Positions 22,318 to 34,741 of a stretch of DNA of 64,000 nucleotides are shown in pieces. The number at the start of each line of letters is the position of its first letter. The stretch's first letter is position 1. The notes under the pieces were generated by a model. The model had not been told where the DNA came from and did not search any database. It saw only the letters and a program-made list of their open reading frames with translations. The stretch is from Pleurodeles waltl. Lineage: Eukaryota > Chordata > Amphibia > Caudata > Salamandridae. Both the position numbers and the translations under genes were made by a program. The stretch spans positions 843,957,978 through 844,021,977 of the forward strand of contig NC_090437.1 of NCBI RefSeq assembly GCF_031143425.1. Reading direction: 5' to 3'.

Positions 22318-22516
22318 CCCCTTGTGATTTCTGTTCTGTCCTCAAATGCCCATCCAGTTCCGGGTAGGCTACCGCCACAATGTGAACCATTAGGGGCGTC
22401 ATTGTCCGACAGGCACCCCGTCAACGTTGCGAGGCCAGCCAAACCTTGGCCTCTGCAATATTCCAGGCCTTTTTGGTGATGGCTCTCCAAATCCTCCTCT
22501 TCTGATGGGCGTTGAC
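22318..22516 (-). pseudogene. Myb2 exon 2, copy 3
   Basis: The minus strand reads VNAHQKRRIWRAITKKAWN, then KVWLASQR, a stop, and MTPLMVHIVAVAYPELDGHL. It lies between acceptor ATCCATGCAG and donor GTGAGC (22317). About 50 bp corresponding to the TLGVH...THCRKRW part is deleted, removing the second Trp region of the Myb/SANT domain. Non-functional, but it confirms both splice sites seen in copies 1 and 2. Confidence 0.78.
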
Positions 22517-24135
22517 CTGCATGGATGCAAACGACAAGACAAGACATCATGTCTAAAAGTTCCATACAATATGCGTGAGTCACATACATGTCAGTGTGCC
22601 AAGCTACAAACATCCTGTCCTGACCATACTGCCCACGTGTGGCACATAGGAATCATTGGACACAGGGACATGACTACAATCCCTCCCCAATATGCTGCCC
22701 TATACACCACCCTACTCAGGCCCTGCACTGACTAGGTAGGGCAACTGTGGCTTCTGTGGGACATGATCTAGCAACCTGACAGATATCAGAAACAATATGA
22801 GACACATCACACCAAGTTGCTACTGACAGGTAAACCCCTTAGTCAAGATTGCACATAAACATCCACTGTCCCAGATTATCAACCACAGCTTACAGTCTCT
22901 ACAGGCCACAGCCAGCCTACAAACTCCACTATGGCCCTGAGCTCACAATGAAGGGAGTGGCATAGTGGGCACACAAAGAGTGAAACCAGTCCATGTGTAG
23001 ACATGTGCAGATACAGGTGCAGGCACATGACACTTCAGGGATTGGGGGTCTATGTGTCTCATCAACAACACAAAAAACACTTCTGCACATGTGTGTTCAC
23101 TTCACCTAGGGTACCTTTGGAAAGACATGGGCATGCATTGTACATGTCCTGCTATGTGCCCAAACAACAGAGTCACATATAATGGCTCATCAGTAAGCAA
23201 CACACTGTTTCCACTTATGCAATGACCTAAATAAAATGACCCTGCACAGGACACATGTGAGCTGGATGAGAGTGACAACAGAGCTGTGGGATCAAGGTAC
23301 CTGTCAAGGCAATGTAACACACATTGACAAAGATGAAACAGCACATCCGTCACAGATCAACAGCCTGCTGCTAATACAATTTCCATTCTGATCAGTGGGC
23401 AGAGGCTCAATAAGCTGTATTTTAGCACAGAGGCATTGTTTGGCATCTGACCATGCTGTGCATGGATACAGGGTGTGGGCACAGTATCACACTTGTATAG
23501 AAAAAGGGATTTGATACCATCCCAGACTACAACATATACTGTGAGAAAGATTAGGCAGGCCTGGGTCTCTGCAGACTGACCATTAAGATCTACATGAAAC
23601 ATCATATCTGACACTTACATTCATAACCATACAACATGTAGCCAACAGCCAATTGGCATCTTGTGCCTATGTGCAGAGCTGAGGGCCATAGTACGTAATG
23701 AACTGGATTCTAAACAACAGTCTACCAAGACCCGATGTGGTTTGAGATCACTGTGTCAACATACACAGAGCTCAACATACAATCAACCAACACACACAAC
23801 ATGCATTCTCTGCTCCTGCTGTCATGCAATCACATGTGGTCGCACACTGATAACATCTTTTGCTAAGAGGTGCCTGGGGATGGCTGTCACAACACCTCAC
23901 CTAGTTATGTGCTTCCAACACAAGCTGGGCCAGGGAACATTCAATACACACTCACCACAATGTTTCAGAACTCAATACCTGTCACTTGATACAGAAACAG
24001 GCCCATTGACTCACCCACTGATGCACACTGACAGCACCTAAAGTGCTTTGACTACACAAACTGGACCAAACTCTAGGCTGTCTAAAGGTAAGATATGTCA
24101 AAATACAGAGAAAACTGTGCACATGGGGCACTTAC
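22517..24135. other. Myb2 intron 1, copy 3
   Basis: About 1.6 kb, versus about 0.2 kb in copies 1 and 2. No supported gene; small open frames show no domain. Confidence 0.5.
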
Positions 24136-24249
24136 CTGCCCTTCTGTTACACTATTGAGCTATCCATAAAGGGGTAGGACTGTCTCCACAAGCTTCTCAA
24201 GTTCATCAGGGGAGAAGGCAGGGGCCCTATCACCTGTTGGACGTGGTAT
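24136..24249 (-). pseudogene. Myb2 exon 1, copy 3
   Basis: The minus strand reads APAFSPDELEKLVETVLPLY, then a stop, and ends at donor GTAAGT (24135). Its length of 114 nt equals copy 2 exon 1 (42134-42247). The codon aligned with the copy 2 ATG is ATA (24247-24249). Lost start plus an internal stop make it a pseudogene. Confidence 0.72.
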
Positions 24250-24810
24250 GATTGTTCCCAGAGGTGGTACACAGCAGCTCAGGTAGTGGAGTTCTTGCTG
24301 GCAGCAGTGTCAGGAGTCAAGTTAGTGATTTTCAGAACATGGCAATCATGTCCGCCATGTAGGCTACTGTCACCGCTAGCTGACACTGCCATTAGCCCAA
24401 TAATGCCAATGGCAACAAAGTTTACCTATGGCTGTGTCCGCTGCAGTAGCATCCACCTACCTCCATGACGACTTCCGCCTGTGGTTGCGGCCCGTTCCTA
24501 ATGTTCAGTGAAGTAGGTCAGGCAGCCACTATTTTAGAGGCATACTATGCCATTGTAAGCTGTTTTAGATGCGTCACTAATCCGAAAATATTGTTCTGAT
24601 GAATTATGAGTGCTGGCATTGTCCGTCATGTGGGTCAATCATATTTGACATCATCTAGGTATGCCACTAAACATATGTGTCAACATGATTAGGGGCACAA
24701 GCCCTCAACCCCTGCCCTCAGGGCAATGTAGGTTTTGGGGCATTAACTCACAGACAGAATGGCAAGTCCCATTCAGATATTGTTGCTGTTCAGATAGATG
24801 ATGTGTACAT
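24250..24810. other. Myb2 upstream / transposase intron part, copy 3
   Basis: Non-coding. Together with 27797-27981 it corresponds to the interval between the Myb2 start and the transposase main exon in copy 2. No promoter motif can be named. Confidence 0.45.
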
Positions 24811-27796
24811 GTAGGAAGTTGGCTCTGTATATACTATCTCAAAGTGAGAGATAGTGTGCACAGAGTCCAAGGGTTCTCCTTAGAGGTTGATAGTGGCAAA
24901 ATTAGATAATACTAATGCTCTATTTTGTGGTAGTGTGGTCGAGCAGTAGGCTTATCGGAGGGTAGTGTTAAGCATTTGTTGCACATACACAGGCAATAAA
25001 TGAGGAACACACACTCAAAGACTTAACTCCAGGCCAATAGGTTTTATATAGAAAAATATATTTTCTTAGTTTATTTTAGAACCACAAGATTCAAGATTTG
25101 AGGTAAGAACATAAAATGCAAGGTACTTCACACAGGTAAGTATAGAACTTTGATTTAAAACAGTAGTACGCACAGTTTAGGTTAAAATGGCAATGAGCTA
25201 TTTTAAAAGTGGACACCGTCCAAAAATCAACAGTTCCTGGGGGAGGTAAGTTTGTTTAGGTTTCTCAGGTAAGTAAGGCACTTACACAGTCAGTCTCCTG
25301 GGCATAGGCAGCCCACCATTGGGGGTTCAAGGAAACCCCAAAGTCACCGCACCAGCAACACAGGGCCGGTCAGGTGCAGAGGTCAAAGGAGGGCCCAAAA
25401 CACAAAGGCGCCTATGAAGAACAGGGATGCTCCATTCCTAGTCTGCTTACAGGTAAGTACCTGCGTCCTAATGGAGCAGACCAGGTGGTGTTGAAGAGCA
25501 CTGGGGGGGACACACAAGCCCACAAAACACACCCTCAGCGGCACAGGGGCGGCCGTGTGCCGTAGGCAAAGTAGGCATCAGGTTTGCTATTGAAAGGAAT
25601 GGAGGGACCCTGGGGTCACTTAGACGATGCAGGCAGGGCACAGGGGGGATTCTCGGGCCAGCCACCGACTGGGCTAGGATAAGGGTCACCTGCTGGTCAC
25701 TCCTGCACTGGTAGGTGGTTCCTCTCGGTCCTGGGGGCTGCAGGTGCAGTGCTTGGTCCAGGCGTCGGTTCCTTTGTTACCAGGCAGTCGTGGTCAGAGG
25801 AAGCCTCTGGATCTTCTCTGCAGGCATCGCTGTGGGGGTGCAGGGAGGTCGACTCAGGGTGTCCACGTCATTGGAGTCACCTGGGAGTCCTTTCTGCGGT
25901 GTTGGTTCTCCTGAACTCAAGCCGAGGCCGTCAGGTGCAGAGTGTGAAGTCTCACGCTTCTGGCGGGAAGTGAGAGTTCTTTAAAAGTCACTTCTTTGTT
26001 GCAAAGTTGTTGCAGGTCCTGAACAGTGCCGCTGTTCTCTGGAGTTTCTTGGTCCTTTAGGTGCAGGGCAGTCCTCTGAGTCCTCAGAGATCGCTGGTCT
26101 CATTGGATGCATCGCTGTGTAGGTTCTTTGAGTCTGAGACAGGTCGGTAGGGCTGGGGGCCAAGTCAGTTGGTGTCTCCTTCGTCTCTGCAGGGTTTTCA
26201 GGTCAGCAGTCCTTCTTCTTTCCTCAGGTTGCTGGAATCTGATTTCCTGGGTTCAGGGTCGCCCCTAAATACTAATTTTAGGGGTGTGTTTAGGTCTTGG
26301 TGGCAGTAGCCAATGCTTCTTTGTTGCAAAGAAGTAGCTGGTTTTGAACAGGGCAGCTGTTTGCGGGAGTTTCTTGGTTTTTTAGTCCAGGGCAGTCCTC
26401 TGAGGCTTCAGGGGTCGCTGGTCCCTGTCGGATGCGTCGCTGGTTGCAGGTTTTCGAAGTTGGAGACAGACCGGTAGGGCTGGGGCCAAAGCAGTTGTCG
26501 TCGTCCGTCTTCTCTGCAGGCCTGTAGGTCAGCAGTCCTTCTTGTTTCTTCAGGTTGCAGGAATCTGATTTCCTGGGATCTGGTTTGCCCCTAAATACTG
26601 AATTTAGGGGTGTGTTTAGGTCTGAGAGGGCAGTAGCCAATGGCTACTGTCCTTGTGGATGGCTACACCCTCTTTGTGCCTTCTCCCTGAGGGGAGGAGG
26701 GCACATCCCTATTCCTATTGGGGTAATCCTCCAAACTCAAGATGGAGGATTTCTAAAGGCAGGGGTCACCTCAGCTCAGGGCACCTTAGGGGCTGTACTG
26801 ACTGGTAGGTGACTCCTCCTTGTTTTTCTCATTATCTACTCCAGCCTTGCTGCCAAAAGTGGGGGCAGTAGCCGGAGGGGCGGGCATCTCCACTAGCTGG
26901 GATGCCCTGGGGTGCTGTAAAAAAAGGCATGAGCCTTTGGGGCACACCGCCAGGTGTTACAGTTCCTGCAGGGGGAGGTGAGAAGCACTTTGTTTCTGGC
27001 CACAGAGTGACAAAGGCACTCACCCCGTGTGGCCAGAAACTCGTCTGGTTGTGGCAGGCTGGCAGAAACTGGTCAGCCTAGCACTAGAAGTTGGACTATT
27101 ATCCAGGGAGCATCTCTAAGACGCCCTCTGGGTGTATTTCACAATAAATTCCACACTGACATCAGTGGGCATTTATTGTGCTGAGAAGTTTGATACCAAA
27201 GTTTCCAGATTTCAGTGTAGCCATCATGGAACTGTGGAGTTCGTAATTGACAGACTCCCAGACCATATACTCTTTATGGCTACCCTGCACTTACAATTTC
27301 TAAGGTTTTGCTTAGACACTGTAGGGGCATAGTGCTAATGCAACTATGCCCTCACCTGTGGTATATTGCACCCTGCCTTAGGGCTGTAAGGCCTGCTAGA
27401 GGGGTGACTTACCTATGCCACAGGCAGTGAGAGGTGGGCATGGCACCCTGAGGGGAGTGCCATGTCGACTTAGTCATTTTCTCCCCACCAGCACACACAA
27501 GCTGTGAGGATATGTGCATATGCTGAGCGAGGGGTCCCCAGGGTGGCATAATACATACTGCAGCCCTTAGAGACCTTCCCTGGCCACAGGGCCCTTGGTA
27601 CCAGGGTTACCATTTACAAGGGACTTATCTGTGTGCCAGGGCTGTGCCAATTGTGGGAACAAAGGTACAGTTTAGGGAAAGTACACTGGTGTTGGGGCCT
27701 GATTAGCAGGGTCCCAGCACACTTTCAATCATAACTGGCAACAACAAAAGGCAAAAGGTTAGGGGGTAACCATGCCACGGAAGGCTTTTCCTTACA
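24811..27796. mobile_element. Solo-LTR-like element, family B (2986 bp)
   Basis: Begins TGTAGGAAGTTGG and ends TTCCTTACA, giving TG...CA termini. Flanks GTACA (24806-24810) and TTACA (27797-27801) agree 4/5 as a target-site duplication. No coding region, PBS or polypurine tract divides it into two LTRs, so it is either a very long solo LTR or a coding-free derivative. It interrupts Harbinger copy 3 between Myb2 and the transposase. Confidence 0.72.
25980..26640. repeat. Internal tandem duplication (~330 bp) in family B LTR
   Basis: The segment around 25985-26290 (TTGTTGCAAAG, CTCTGAGT, GTCGCTGG, CAGTCCTTCTT, CCTAAATACT, TTTAGGGGTGTGTTTAGG) is repeated at about 26310-26630 in the same order. 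This explains the paired open frames in this interval. Confidence 0.6.
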
Positions 27797-27981
27797 TTAC
27801 ACATTTGTGGAAATTCAAGGGGGAAACCTGTCACTTCTGTGTAATTGAAAGTGGTGATGTGTACTGTGTATCATGTCCTCTGCTACTCATATGCCATGTC
27901 ACTGTTTGTCTATGACATACATTATGTATCTTGCAAGGGACACATTGAATTACGGCGATACTCTGTTTTTGTCCTACATAG

Positions 27982-29048
27982 TTACCCTGGAGGGAAAGGG
28001 TCAAGCGAAACTCCTGTGTACCGTCCACTGACAGATCTTCAGAGAATGGAGGACAGACACATCATCCAGATATTCCGACAGGATAGGCAGACAGTCGTGG
28101 ATCTTTGTCATCAGTTGGTGCCAGATCTGATGCCTGCCATCAGTCATCCAAATTGTATACCACCCATCACTCAGTGTTGCATTTCCTGGTCAGAGGGCTC
28201 TTCTAAAATACAGTGGGCCCTATCTGCGGGATGCGCCAGCCTATGTTTAGTCTAATCTTGAAGGATATACTATATCTTGCCCATGTGAAGGCTGACATCT
28301 ATGGTGTGGCACAAATCCCACATGTGGCGGGAGCCATTGATGGTTCACATGTAGTCTTGGTTCCACTGCACTGCAATGTACGGGTCTGTCGGAACAGGAA
28401 GAACTTCCATTCCATCAATGTCCAAGTTGTTTGTTTGGCAGACCTCTACATTTCCCAGGTCTCTGCCTGTTATCCGGGTTCAGTCCATGATGCCTTCATC
28501 ATGCAGAACAGCGCAATTCTACAGCTGATGACACAACTGTACCCAGAGAGGGCCTGGCTGGTTGGTAGCAAGTCACATATGTCCTGTTTGTTTGTATGCA
28601 ATGTCTGCTGCTAGAGAGGTAATGCTTGTGACTCATGGTTGCACGTATGTTGCATTCCCTTACTGGGGACTTAGCATACCCAAACCATCCATGGTTGTTG
28701 ACACTAGTGAGGAACCCAACTAAGCCAGCGGAAGTACGCTTCAATGAGGTTCATGGAAGGACACAGTGTGCTGTGGAACGGGCTTTTGGGCTCCTGAAAG
28801 CCAGAATTCTTTGTATGAACAAGAGTGATGGAGCCCTCCTCTACTCACCCAGAAAAGTGTGTAAGATCATTGTGGTCTGTTGCATGCTCCACAATATTGC
28901 CCTGAAGAGAAATATCCCATTTACTCCAGATGAGGGGGAGCTAGCAGTGCCACTGGGTGAGCCTCCTGAAATGCCAAGTGAGGATGACAGTGATGAGGAT
29001 GAAGGTGGAGACATGTGGGCAGATATCATCAATCACTACTTCACTTGA
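27982..29048 (+). pseudogene. Harbinger transposase main exon, copy 3 (decayed)
   Basis: Starts after the polypyrimidine acceptor TTTTTGTCCTACATAG (to 27981), at the same protein position as the copy 2 acceptor. Visible: PVYRPLTDLQRMEDRHI; a broken stretch near 28170-28300 with a deletion; GAIDGSH (first catalytic Asp); CYPGSVHDAFI; GDLAYPNHPWLL (second Asp); VERAFGLLKARI (catalytic Glu); CCMLHNIALKR; and an acidic tail ending at TGA (29046-29048). Between WLVG and GDLAYP lies about 100 bp (28565-28665) of extra sequence with a GT start, which is either an insertion or an intron whose AG has become TG. All three catalytic residues persist, but the frame is broken. Confidence 0.85.
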
Positions 29049-30251
29049 ATGTAAGTATGTAATAGTATGTGATTACTGTGACTGTATGGGGAATTGTAGG
29101 GGTCAGGATGTGCTAAGTAGGGTATCTCTTTTCCGAGAGACAGGGCGTCTCATGCTATGAATTATACAGGCAAGGTTTGCTAGCTAAGTCAGACTTTAAC
29201 ATGTGACTACCTTGATGATCTGCTTTGTTTCTCTCAGTCTCATTGCATTGTCAGTGGATCAACTGAAGTTTGAAATGATAATTGGGTCGTATGTATGCCT
29301 TTACTCCATGTATTTTATTCCTTCTTCCAGGTTCTACACCATGCCAATCTCATGTGGGGATTTCAGAGTTGTCTCATTGGCAGGTAGCTATTGCTGGTCT
29401 GACATGTGAAGTGGACATGGATTGATCCAGGTAATGTTGGTCACAGATTTGGGGTGGATGAGTCCTGTGCCCAAGCATCCTGGACGGTCGGTGGGTAGGA
29501 ATCTAAAATACACAATACGCTTGTTTGCTGTGGTGTGTTGGTCCAAAGGTCTTATGTGTGTGATCATGTGGCCTTGCAACATGGCATCTTGTGCAATCCA
29601 TGCATTCTATGATCACACTATGTCGACATTGATCCTGTAAGATACTTTTGTGGCTGTCAATGTGTTTTCTCATTGCAGGCCAGTGTGCCTGTGCCACAAC
29701 ACTGACACAGGTTTGTGACATTCCACCAGATGCTTGCTCATTGTAATGGGAAGGAGCTAGGGGCAGGGAACGGTGTACTGCCCTCTGTCTGTGCCATGGC
29801 GTATGTTAAGTTGGCAGACCTGGTTTTGGTATGTGATAAGGCTCAAGCTGGTGAGAACATCCACTACTCTGTTAGTCAAATCTACGGGGCAATGTCTGAC
29901 AAAGCCCTTTCCTGTGTGGTGTGGGAGAATGTACATTTGGGATATCTGGCTGACTCATTATGGCTCAGATGCTCTTGGCTATGACTGTCCAGATTATTTA
30001 GCAGCCTAAGTGCAGTACACTGCAATATAATACTTGGTGTGGCCAGACACTTGTGACATTGTGTTGCTAGTCATCCTCAGCATGACACTACCTGAGACAT
30101 CTTCCTCCTTCCATTACCTTCTTATGTCTTACTCATGTGCTTCACATGTGATTATCATTCGACATTTCCAAAAGTTAAAAGAAGATGTAGTAGGCAGTGT
30201 TTTGGTAATATGCGTGCTTATTTACATAAATACATAAAATGATAGTGGTAC
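29049..30251. other. Intergenic DNA of copy 3 between transposase and Myb1 tails
   Basis: Non-coding; in copy 2 the equivalent convergent interval is about 0.6 kb. No supported feature; short open frames lack domains. Confidence 0.45.
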
Positions 30252-33200
30252 TGTGTGAGAAAACAGGGCTGATTGCAGAGACCCCCTAACTTTTTGCCCC
30301 CATTTTTCACTTTTTGCTTGTGTTTTCCTGACTCTGATGGGGCCCTGGGTACTGCTAACCAGTCCCAGGGCCTGTGCTCTGTGTAAAATCAATATGCAAA
30401 TGAGGCTAATTATAATTGGCTAAGTCAACCTACCTATAAGTCCATAGTATTTGGTAGGGCATGTAGGTTTAGGGACCACAGCATAGGTAGTGCACCCATG
30501 GGTGCACTGCTGAGGTGCCCAGTGTCATTTTAAAGGCAGGCCTGCCTTGCTGGCTGCTTTTAAGTTAAAGTTATATGCAAATTCGACTTTAGAATTAAAA
30601 GTAGTTCCAAAGTCTTAATCTACCTTATTTTTAAATATAAGTCACCCCTAAGGTGTGCCCTATGTGCCCCTAGGGCTGGGTGTCATTTAACTATAAGCAG
30701 GGACCTTATAAAAATAGTTTTATAAGCCCTGGTGAGGTAAAAACAGCCAAATTCATTTTTCCCTCATTGTAGTAAATGGCCTTCATAGGATAGAATGGGG
30801 AGACTTTATTTTAATTTTTAAAGTCCCCTTAAATGATGGATACCAATAGTTTGGTATCAAATTAATTGTTGTAATAAATCCCACAACTTCCAGTTGTGGG
30901 ATTTAATATAACTTGTTCAGGTAAAGAGTTTTAAACTTTACCTGAAAAGATGCCAATTTCATCCCTGCATTGTTTTTGCTGCTGTGCTCTGATTGGCCAG
31001 CCTCTAGCAGCCTGGCCAGGCTGCCTTGATGAGGTGTGAAGGGGCCTGGCTTCACACAAAGGAATATGCCTGTGGGAGGGAATCTCCCCTCAGCAGATGG
31101 TGAGGCAGGAAGGGGAGGGCTGCCAAACTGGTCTTCAAAGGCAGAGAAGGACATTTGGAGCAACCGGCAACACCACCACATCCTGCAACCCCAGACAACT
31201 AGGTGCCTCCTTGATTGGATTAGGAGAGGGCAGGAGAGGGGTGTGTTTATGATTTTTAGCCACACCAGTGTAACCAGTCAGGCAGATGTAACCTCTAAAA
31301 ATCAGATTCAGCTATGATGGATTTTTGGAGAATGTTGCCTACTGGGATTGATTTTTGCCACACTTCCCAGGAAGTGGTCATCACAGGGGGAGGGACCCTG
31401 CACCTGATTGGAGAACCAGGACCCCCCTGCTTTTCACCCAGGAGCAATGATAAAACTGGCAGACCTGCACCCACACCTCAGTTCCCTACCACATCCAACA
31501 AGGAAGAACTACAGAAGAAGAAGGACTGCCCTGCTGGACCCCTGGCCTGCACCTGAAACCTGCACTCAGAAGGACTGCACCAGCTGCACACCTGGGCTTC
31601 ACCACAAGAAGGACTTTGTCTGGCCTCAAATGGTTCAAGGAGGGACTCCCTGTTTGCTGAAAAATTGCTAACCAGAGTCCCCTGCACCAACTCCTGAAGA
31701 AAGCGACCAGCTGACCACTGTCCAGTGGCCAAAAAAGAGTTTGCGCCAGGTGCATTCTGGGAGTTGTAGTCCGCACCCCCCAAGGACCATCTCAGAACTG
31801 CTGGACCCTTGGGGTGAGCTGTGGACCTCAAAAGAACCTTAAAAGGACATCTGGGAGAAGCCCCAGACGGTTAGAGAAGTTTGGAGAACTTTTGAAAAAA
31901 AGCTCCATAGAGGGACCGACCCGCGGCGGCAACTCTAGCCGGCTTGCCTCAACCGTGACCTGGCCTGATTTGCTGGTTCGTCCGGTAAAGAAAATCTCCG
32001 AAAAAGAGACTAAGGGGGTCATTCCGACCCTGGCAGTCCATGACCGCCAGGGCCGGGGACCACGGAAGCACCGCCAACAGGCTGGCGGTGCTTCCAGGGC
32101 CATTCTGACCGCGGCGGTAAAGCCGCGGTCAGAAAAGGGGAACCGCCGGTTTCCCGCCGGTTTTCCCCTGGCCCAGGGAATCCTCCATGGTGGCGCTGCT
32201 TGCAGCGCCGCCATGGGGATTCCCACCCCCTTCCCGCCACCCTGTTTCTGGTGGTTCTTACCGCCAGGAACAGGATGGCGGGAACGGGTGTCGTGGGGCC
32301 CCTGGGGGCCCCTGCACTGCCCATGCCACTGGCATGGGCAGTGCAGGGGTCCCCTAACAGGGCCCCATGAAGATTTTCACTGTCTGCTTTGCAACTGCAC
32401 CTGTCGCACCCCTGCAACTCCGCCGGCTCCATTCGGAGCCGGCTTCCTCGTTGCAGGGCCTTTCCCGCTGGGCCGGCGGGTGCCCTTTTGGTGGTCGCCC
32501 GCCGGCCCAACGGGAAAGCCAGAATGGCATCCGCGGTCTTCTGACCGCGGAGCGGCCATTTGGCGGTGACCGCATGGCGGTCGGCGACCGCCGCCCGCCG
32601 CGGTCAGAATGACCGCCTAAGTCCGAAGGTAAAAAGTTGACCGGGACCTCCCAGCCAGCGTATCCGAGGAGGGCTCCAGGGATGTCGGATCAAGATCCAG
32701 GTTTACCCCGGTCGAAGGATTTTCACCTAAAAAAAACGACTACGTCCGAAGGTAAAAATCTCCAGGGAGGATTCCCGCATCGCGTATCCGGAGAAGGGCT
32801 CCAGGAGGTCGGATTGGACTGGCAAATCTTCAAAAAAGAGACTAAGTGTGAAGGTAAACTTTCAACCGAGGCCTCCCGCGGCCTGTAGCCTGTAGCCGAG
32901 CAGGGCTCCATCGCGGTCGGCCTTAAACTTTGACTTTGCCCCGGTCGAGGTGCAACCAGATGACCCAATTGGCGCTTTTTGTTTTCTAGGTGCTAAAAAA
33001 ACAATAATTCTTTAAAAATTCATATCTCCGGTTCCCCTTATCCGATTCTATTCCTTTTTGTGTCATTTTAAAGATAAAAATATAATCTATTTTCATAAAT
33101 TGGTTTTGGATTTTTAAGCTGTTTCCTGTGTTTTATTTAATTACTGTTTTGTGATATTTGAATGCTTTACACTCTGTCTTCTAAGTTAAGCCTTGACGCT

Positions 33201-33329
33201 CGTTGCCAAGCTACCAAGGGTTGAGCTGGGTTTAATTTACTGAGATCTAACTGGACCTTAGTGGGGGTTAGTGGCCTATTGCTAAGTGTAGGTACCTACC
33301 TGCCCTTACCAATAACCCATTTTCCAACA
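30252..33329 (+). repeat. 5' LTR of family C, carrying a Harbinger MITE
   Basis: TGTGTGAGAAAACAGGG...TTTTCCAACA. Contains a run of ~110 bp degenerate tandem units, each with AAAGAGACTAAG and TCCGAAGGTAAA boxes (about 31990-32960 once the MITE is removed). The MITE at 32014-32617 splits the first such box. An open frame of 251 codons across this region (31814-32569) runs from LTR into MITE and is not a gene. Confidence 0.85.
32014..32617. mobile_element. Harbinger MITE, 604 bp, in the 5' LTR
   Basis: Termini GGGGGTCATTCCGACC and the complement of GGCGGTCATTCTGACC, flanked by TAA on both sides (32011-32013, 32618-32620). It contains a palindrome around CCATGCCACTGGCATGG (about 32320-32350) and paired GCCGGCGG/CCGCCGGC boxes. 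The 3' LTR has an uninterrupted site at this position (GAGACTAAATCTGAAGG, about 37801), so insertion followed retrotransposon integration. Confidence 0.85.
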
Positions 33330-33355
33330 TTTTTGGTGAGCGGTGGTGGGATCCT
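33330..33355 (+). promoter_or_regulatory. Candidate primer-binding site
   Basis: Directly after the 5' LTR comes TTTTTGGTGAGCGGTGGTGG. The TGG start and GCGGTGG core resemble the complement of a tRNA-Leu 3' end, but the match is imperfect and I could not test other tRNAs. Confidence 0.3.
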
Positions 33356-33535
33356 GTACTTGTGATCAGTATCACGTTACAGTTTTAAGTAAAACAAATT
33401 AAAAATCCATTAAATTTTCCTAGTGCAAATTTTTTTTATTTTTTTTTAATTTGGATTAATTTCAATTTGTGATTTTTCTAAATTCTTGTTTCCAATTTTT
33501 GCAAAACGTTTTTGTTGACACAAAACTAGGGAACC

Positions 33536-34741
33536 ATGGAGCTTGATCTGGATAGCCTACCCACACTGACAGTAGTCCAGCTTAGGGGGTTGTGTACTGA
33601 AAGAGGGTTGCCTGCAACCACTGACCTCAGGAAGCATGTCCTGATCAAATCCCTTACAGCATGGGCTAAGGCCCAAGAGGTAGACCCAGAGGAAGCTCCA
33701 GAGGAGGGAGAAGTAGGGGAGGATGCTAGCTCTAGCCACTCAGGGGAGGGAGGGCATCTGAGCCTAAGTGAGGATGAGGAAGACCAGTCCTCATTACATA
33801 CAGTCACTATGGGCAGACCCAAAGCTAGTTGGGGGAAGGGGGTCCCTTCAGGAGGAGAGAACCTGTCCCTCAGAGAAAGAGAGCTGGAGGCCCAGCTAGC
33901 ATTCATAGCTTTGGAGGCAGAGAAGCTGGCGCTAGAAAAGAAAAAGTGGGCAAAGAGAGAGAAAAGAAATGGTGGCAGCGACAGAGAAGTTGAGGTGTCC
34001 ATGGGTTGGGGGGTTTGCCCCAGATTACCCAAGGGGGTGGTTCCTGCTTATGTAGAGGGGGATGATATAGACAAGTGGTTGGAGGCCTTTGAGAGGGCAC
34101 TCCAAATGAGAAGGGTTAGGCCTCAATACTGGGGTTCCCTTTTGTGGGAGTTGGTCCCCAACTCATGGAGGGATGGGCTTCTGACCTTAAGGGGGGAGGA
34201 CGCAGATTCATACCCTAGTATGAAAAGCTGCTTAACCAAGAAGTTTGGTCTAACCCCAGAGCAGTATAGAATGAAGTTCAGGGACACCCAGAAGGTCAGT
34301 ACCCAGTCTTGGGTTGACTTTGTAGACACCTCAATTAAGGAACTAGAGGGCTGGATTATTGGTAAAAAAGTAAATACTTATGAGGGGTTATACAATCTGA
34401 TCATGAAAGAGCACATCTTGACCAATTGTACCCAAGAAAGGTTATGCCAGCATCTAGTGGACTCTAAGCAGACCAACCCTAGAGAGCTAGGGGAGGCAGC
34501 TGATGAGTGGTCGAGAACCAGGGTGGTTGTCAAGTCCCAGGAGGGAGACTCCAAGAAGGGGGGGTCAGGTCCCCAAAAACATAAGGAGGGAGGTGGTAAG
34601 CCCACCACAGAGACTCCCTCTGTACCCCAGAACCATAGGAAGGAGGAGAGTAAATCCCACTCCCACCCTGACAAGCAGAGACAGGGAGACCCAGGGTTAA
34701 AAAAGCTCTTGGACAGTAAGGCTTGCTTTGACTGTCAGTAG
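33536..34741 (+). pseudogene. gag-like gene with SAP-like, coiled-coil, capsid and zinc-knuckle regions; ends at in-frame TAG
   Basis: The ATG at 33536 opens 401 codons. Residues about 8-44 (LTVVQLRGLCTERGLPATT...) resemble a SAP DNA-binding motif. Residues 65-90 are acidic, and about 112-145 is a charged heptad-rich helix (LRERELEAQLAFIALEAEKL). About 170-325 is a SCAN/Ty3-type capsid-like domain (DKWLEAFERAL, EQYRMKF, LADEWSRT-like end). A Lys/Ser-rich linker leads to a zinc knuckle starting CFDC. A TAG at 34739-34741 falls between the second Cys and the His of the knuckle, and the same frame continues to 35914. Because the stop splits the knuckle, a nonsense mutation seems more likely than programmed readthrough. 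Confidence 0.75.

Noticed and set aside
31814..32569. 251-codon + strand frame
   Set aside because: It runs from LTR sequence into the Harbinger MITE and has no protein similarity.
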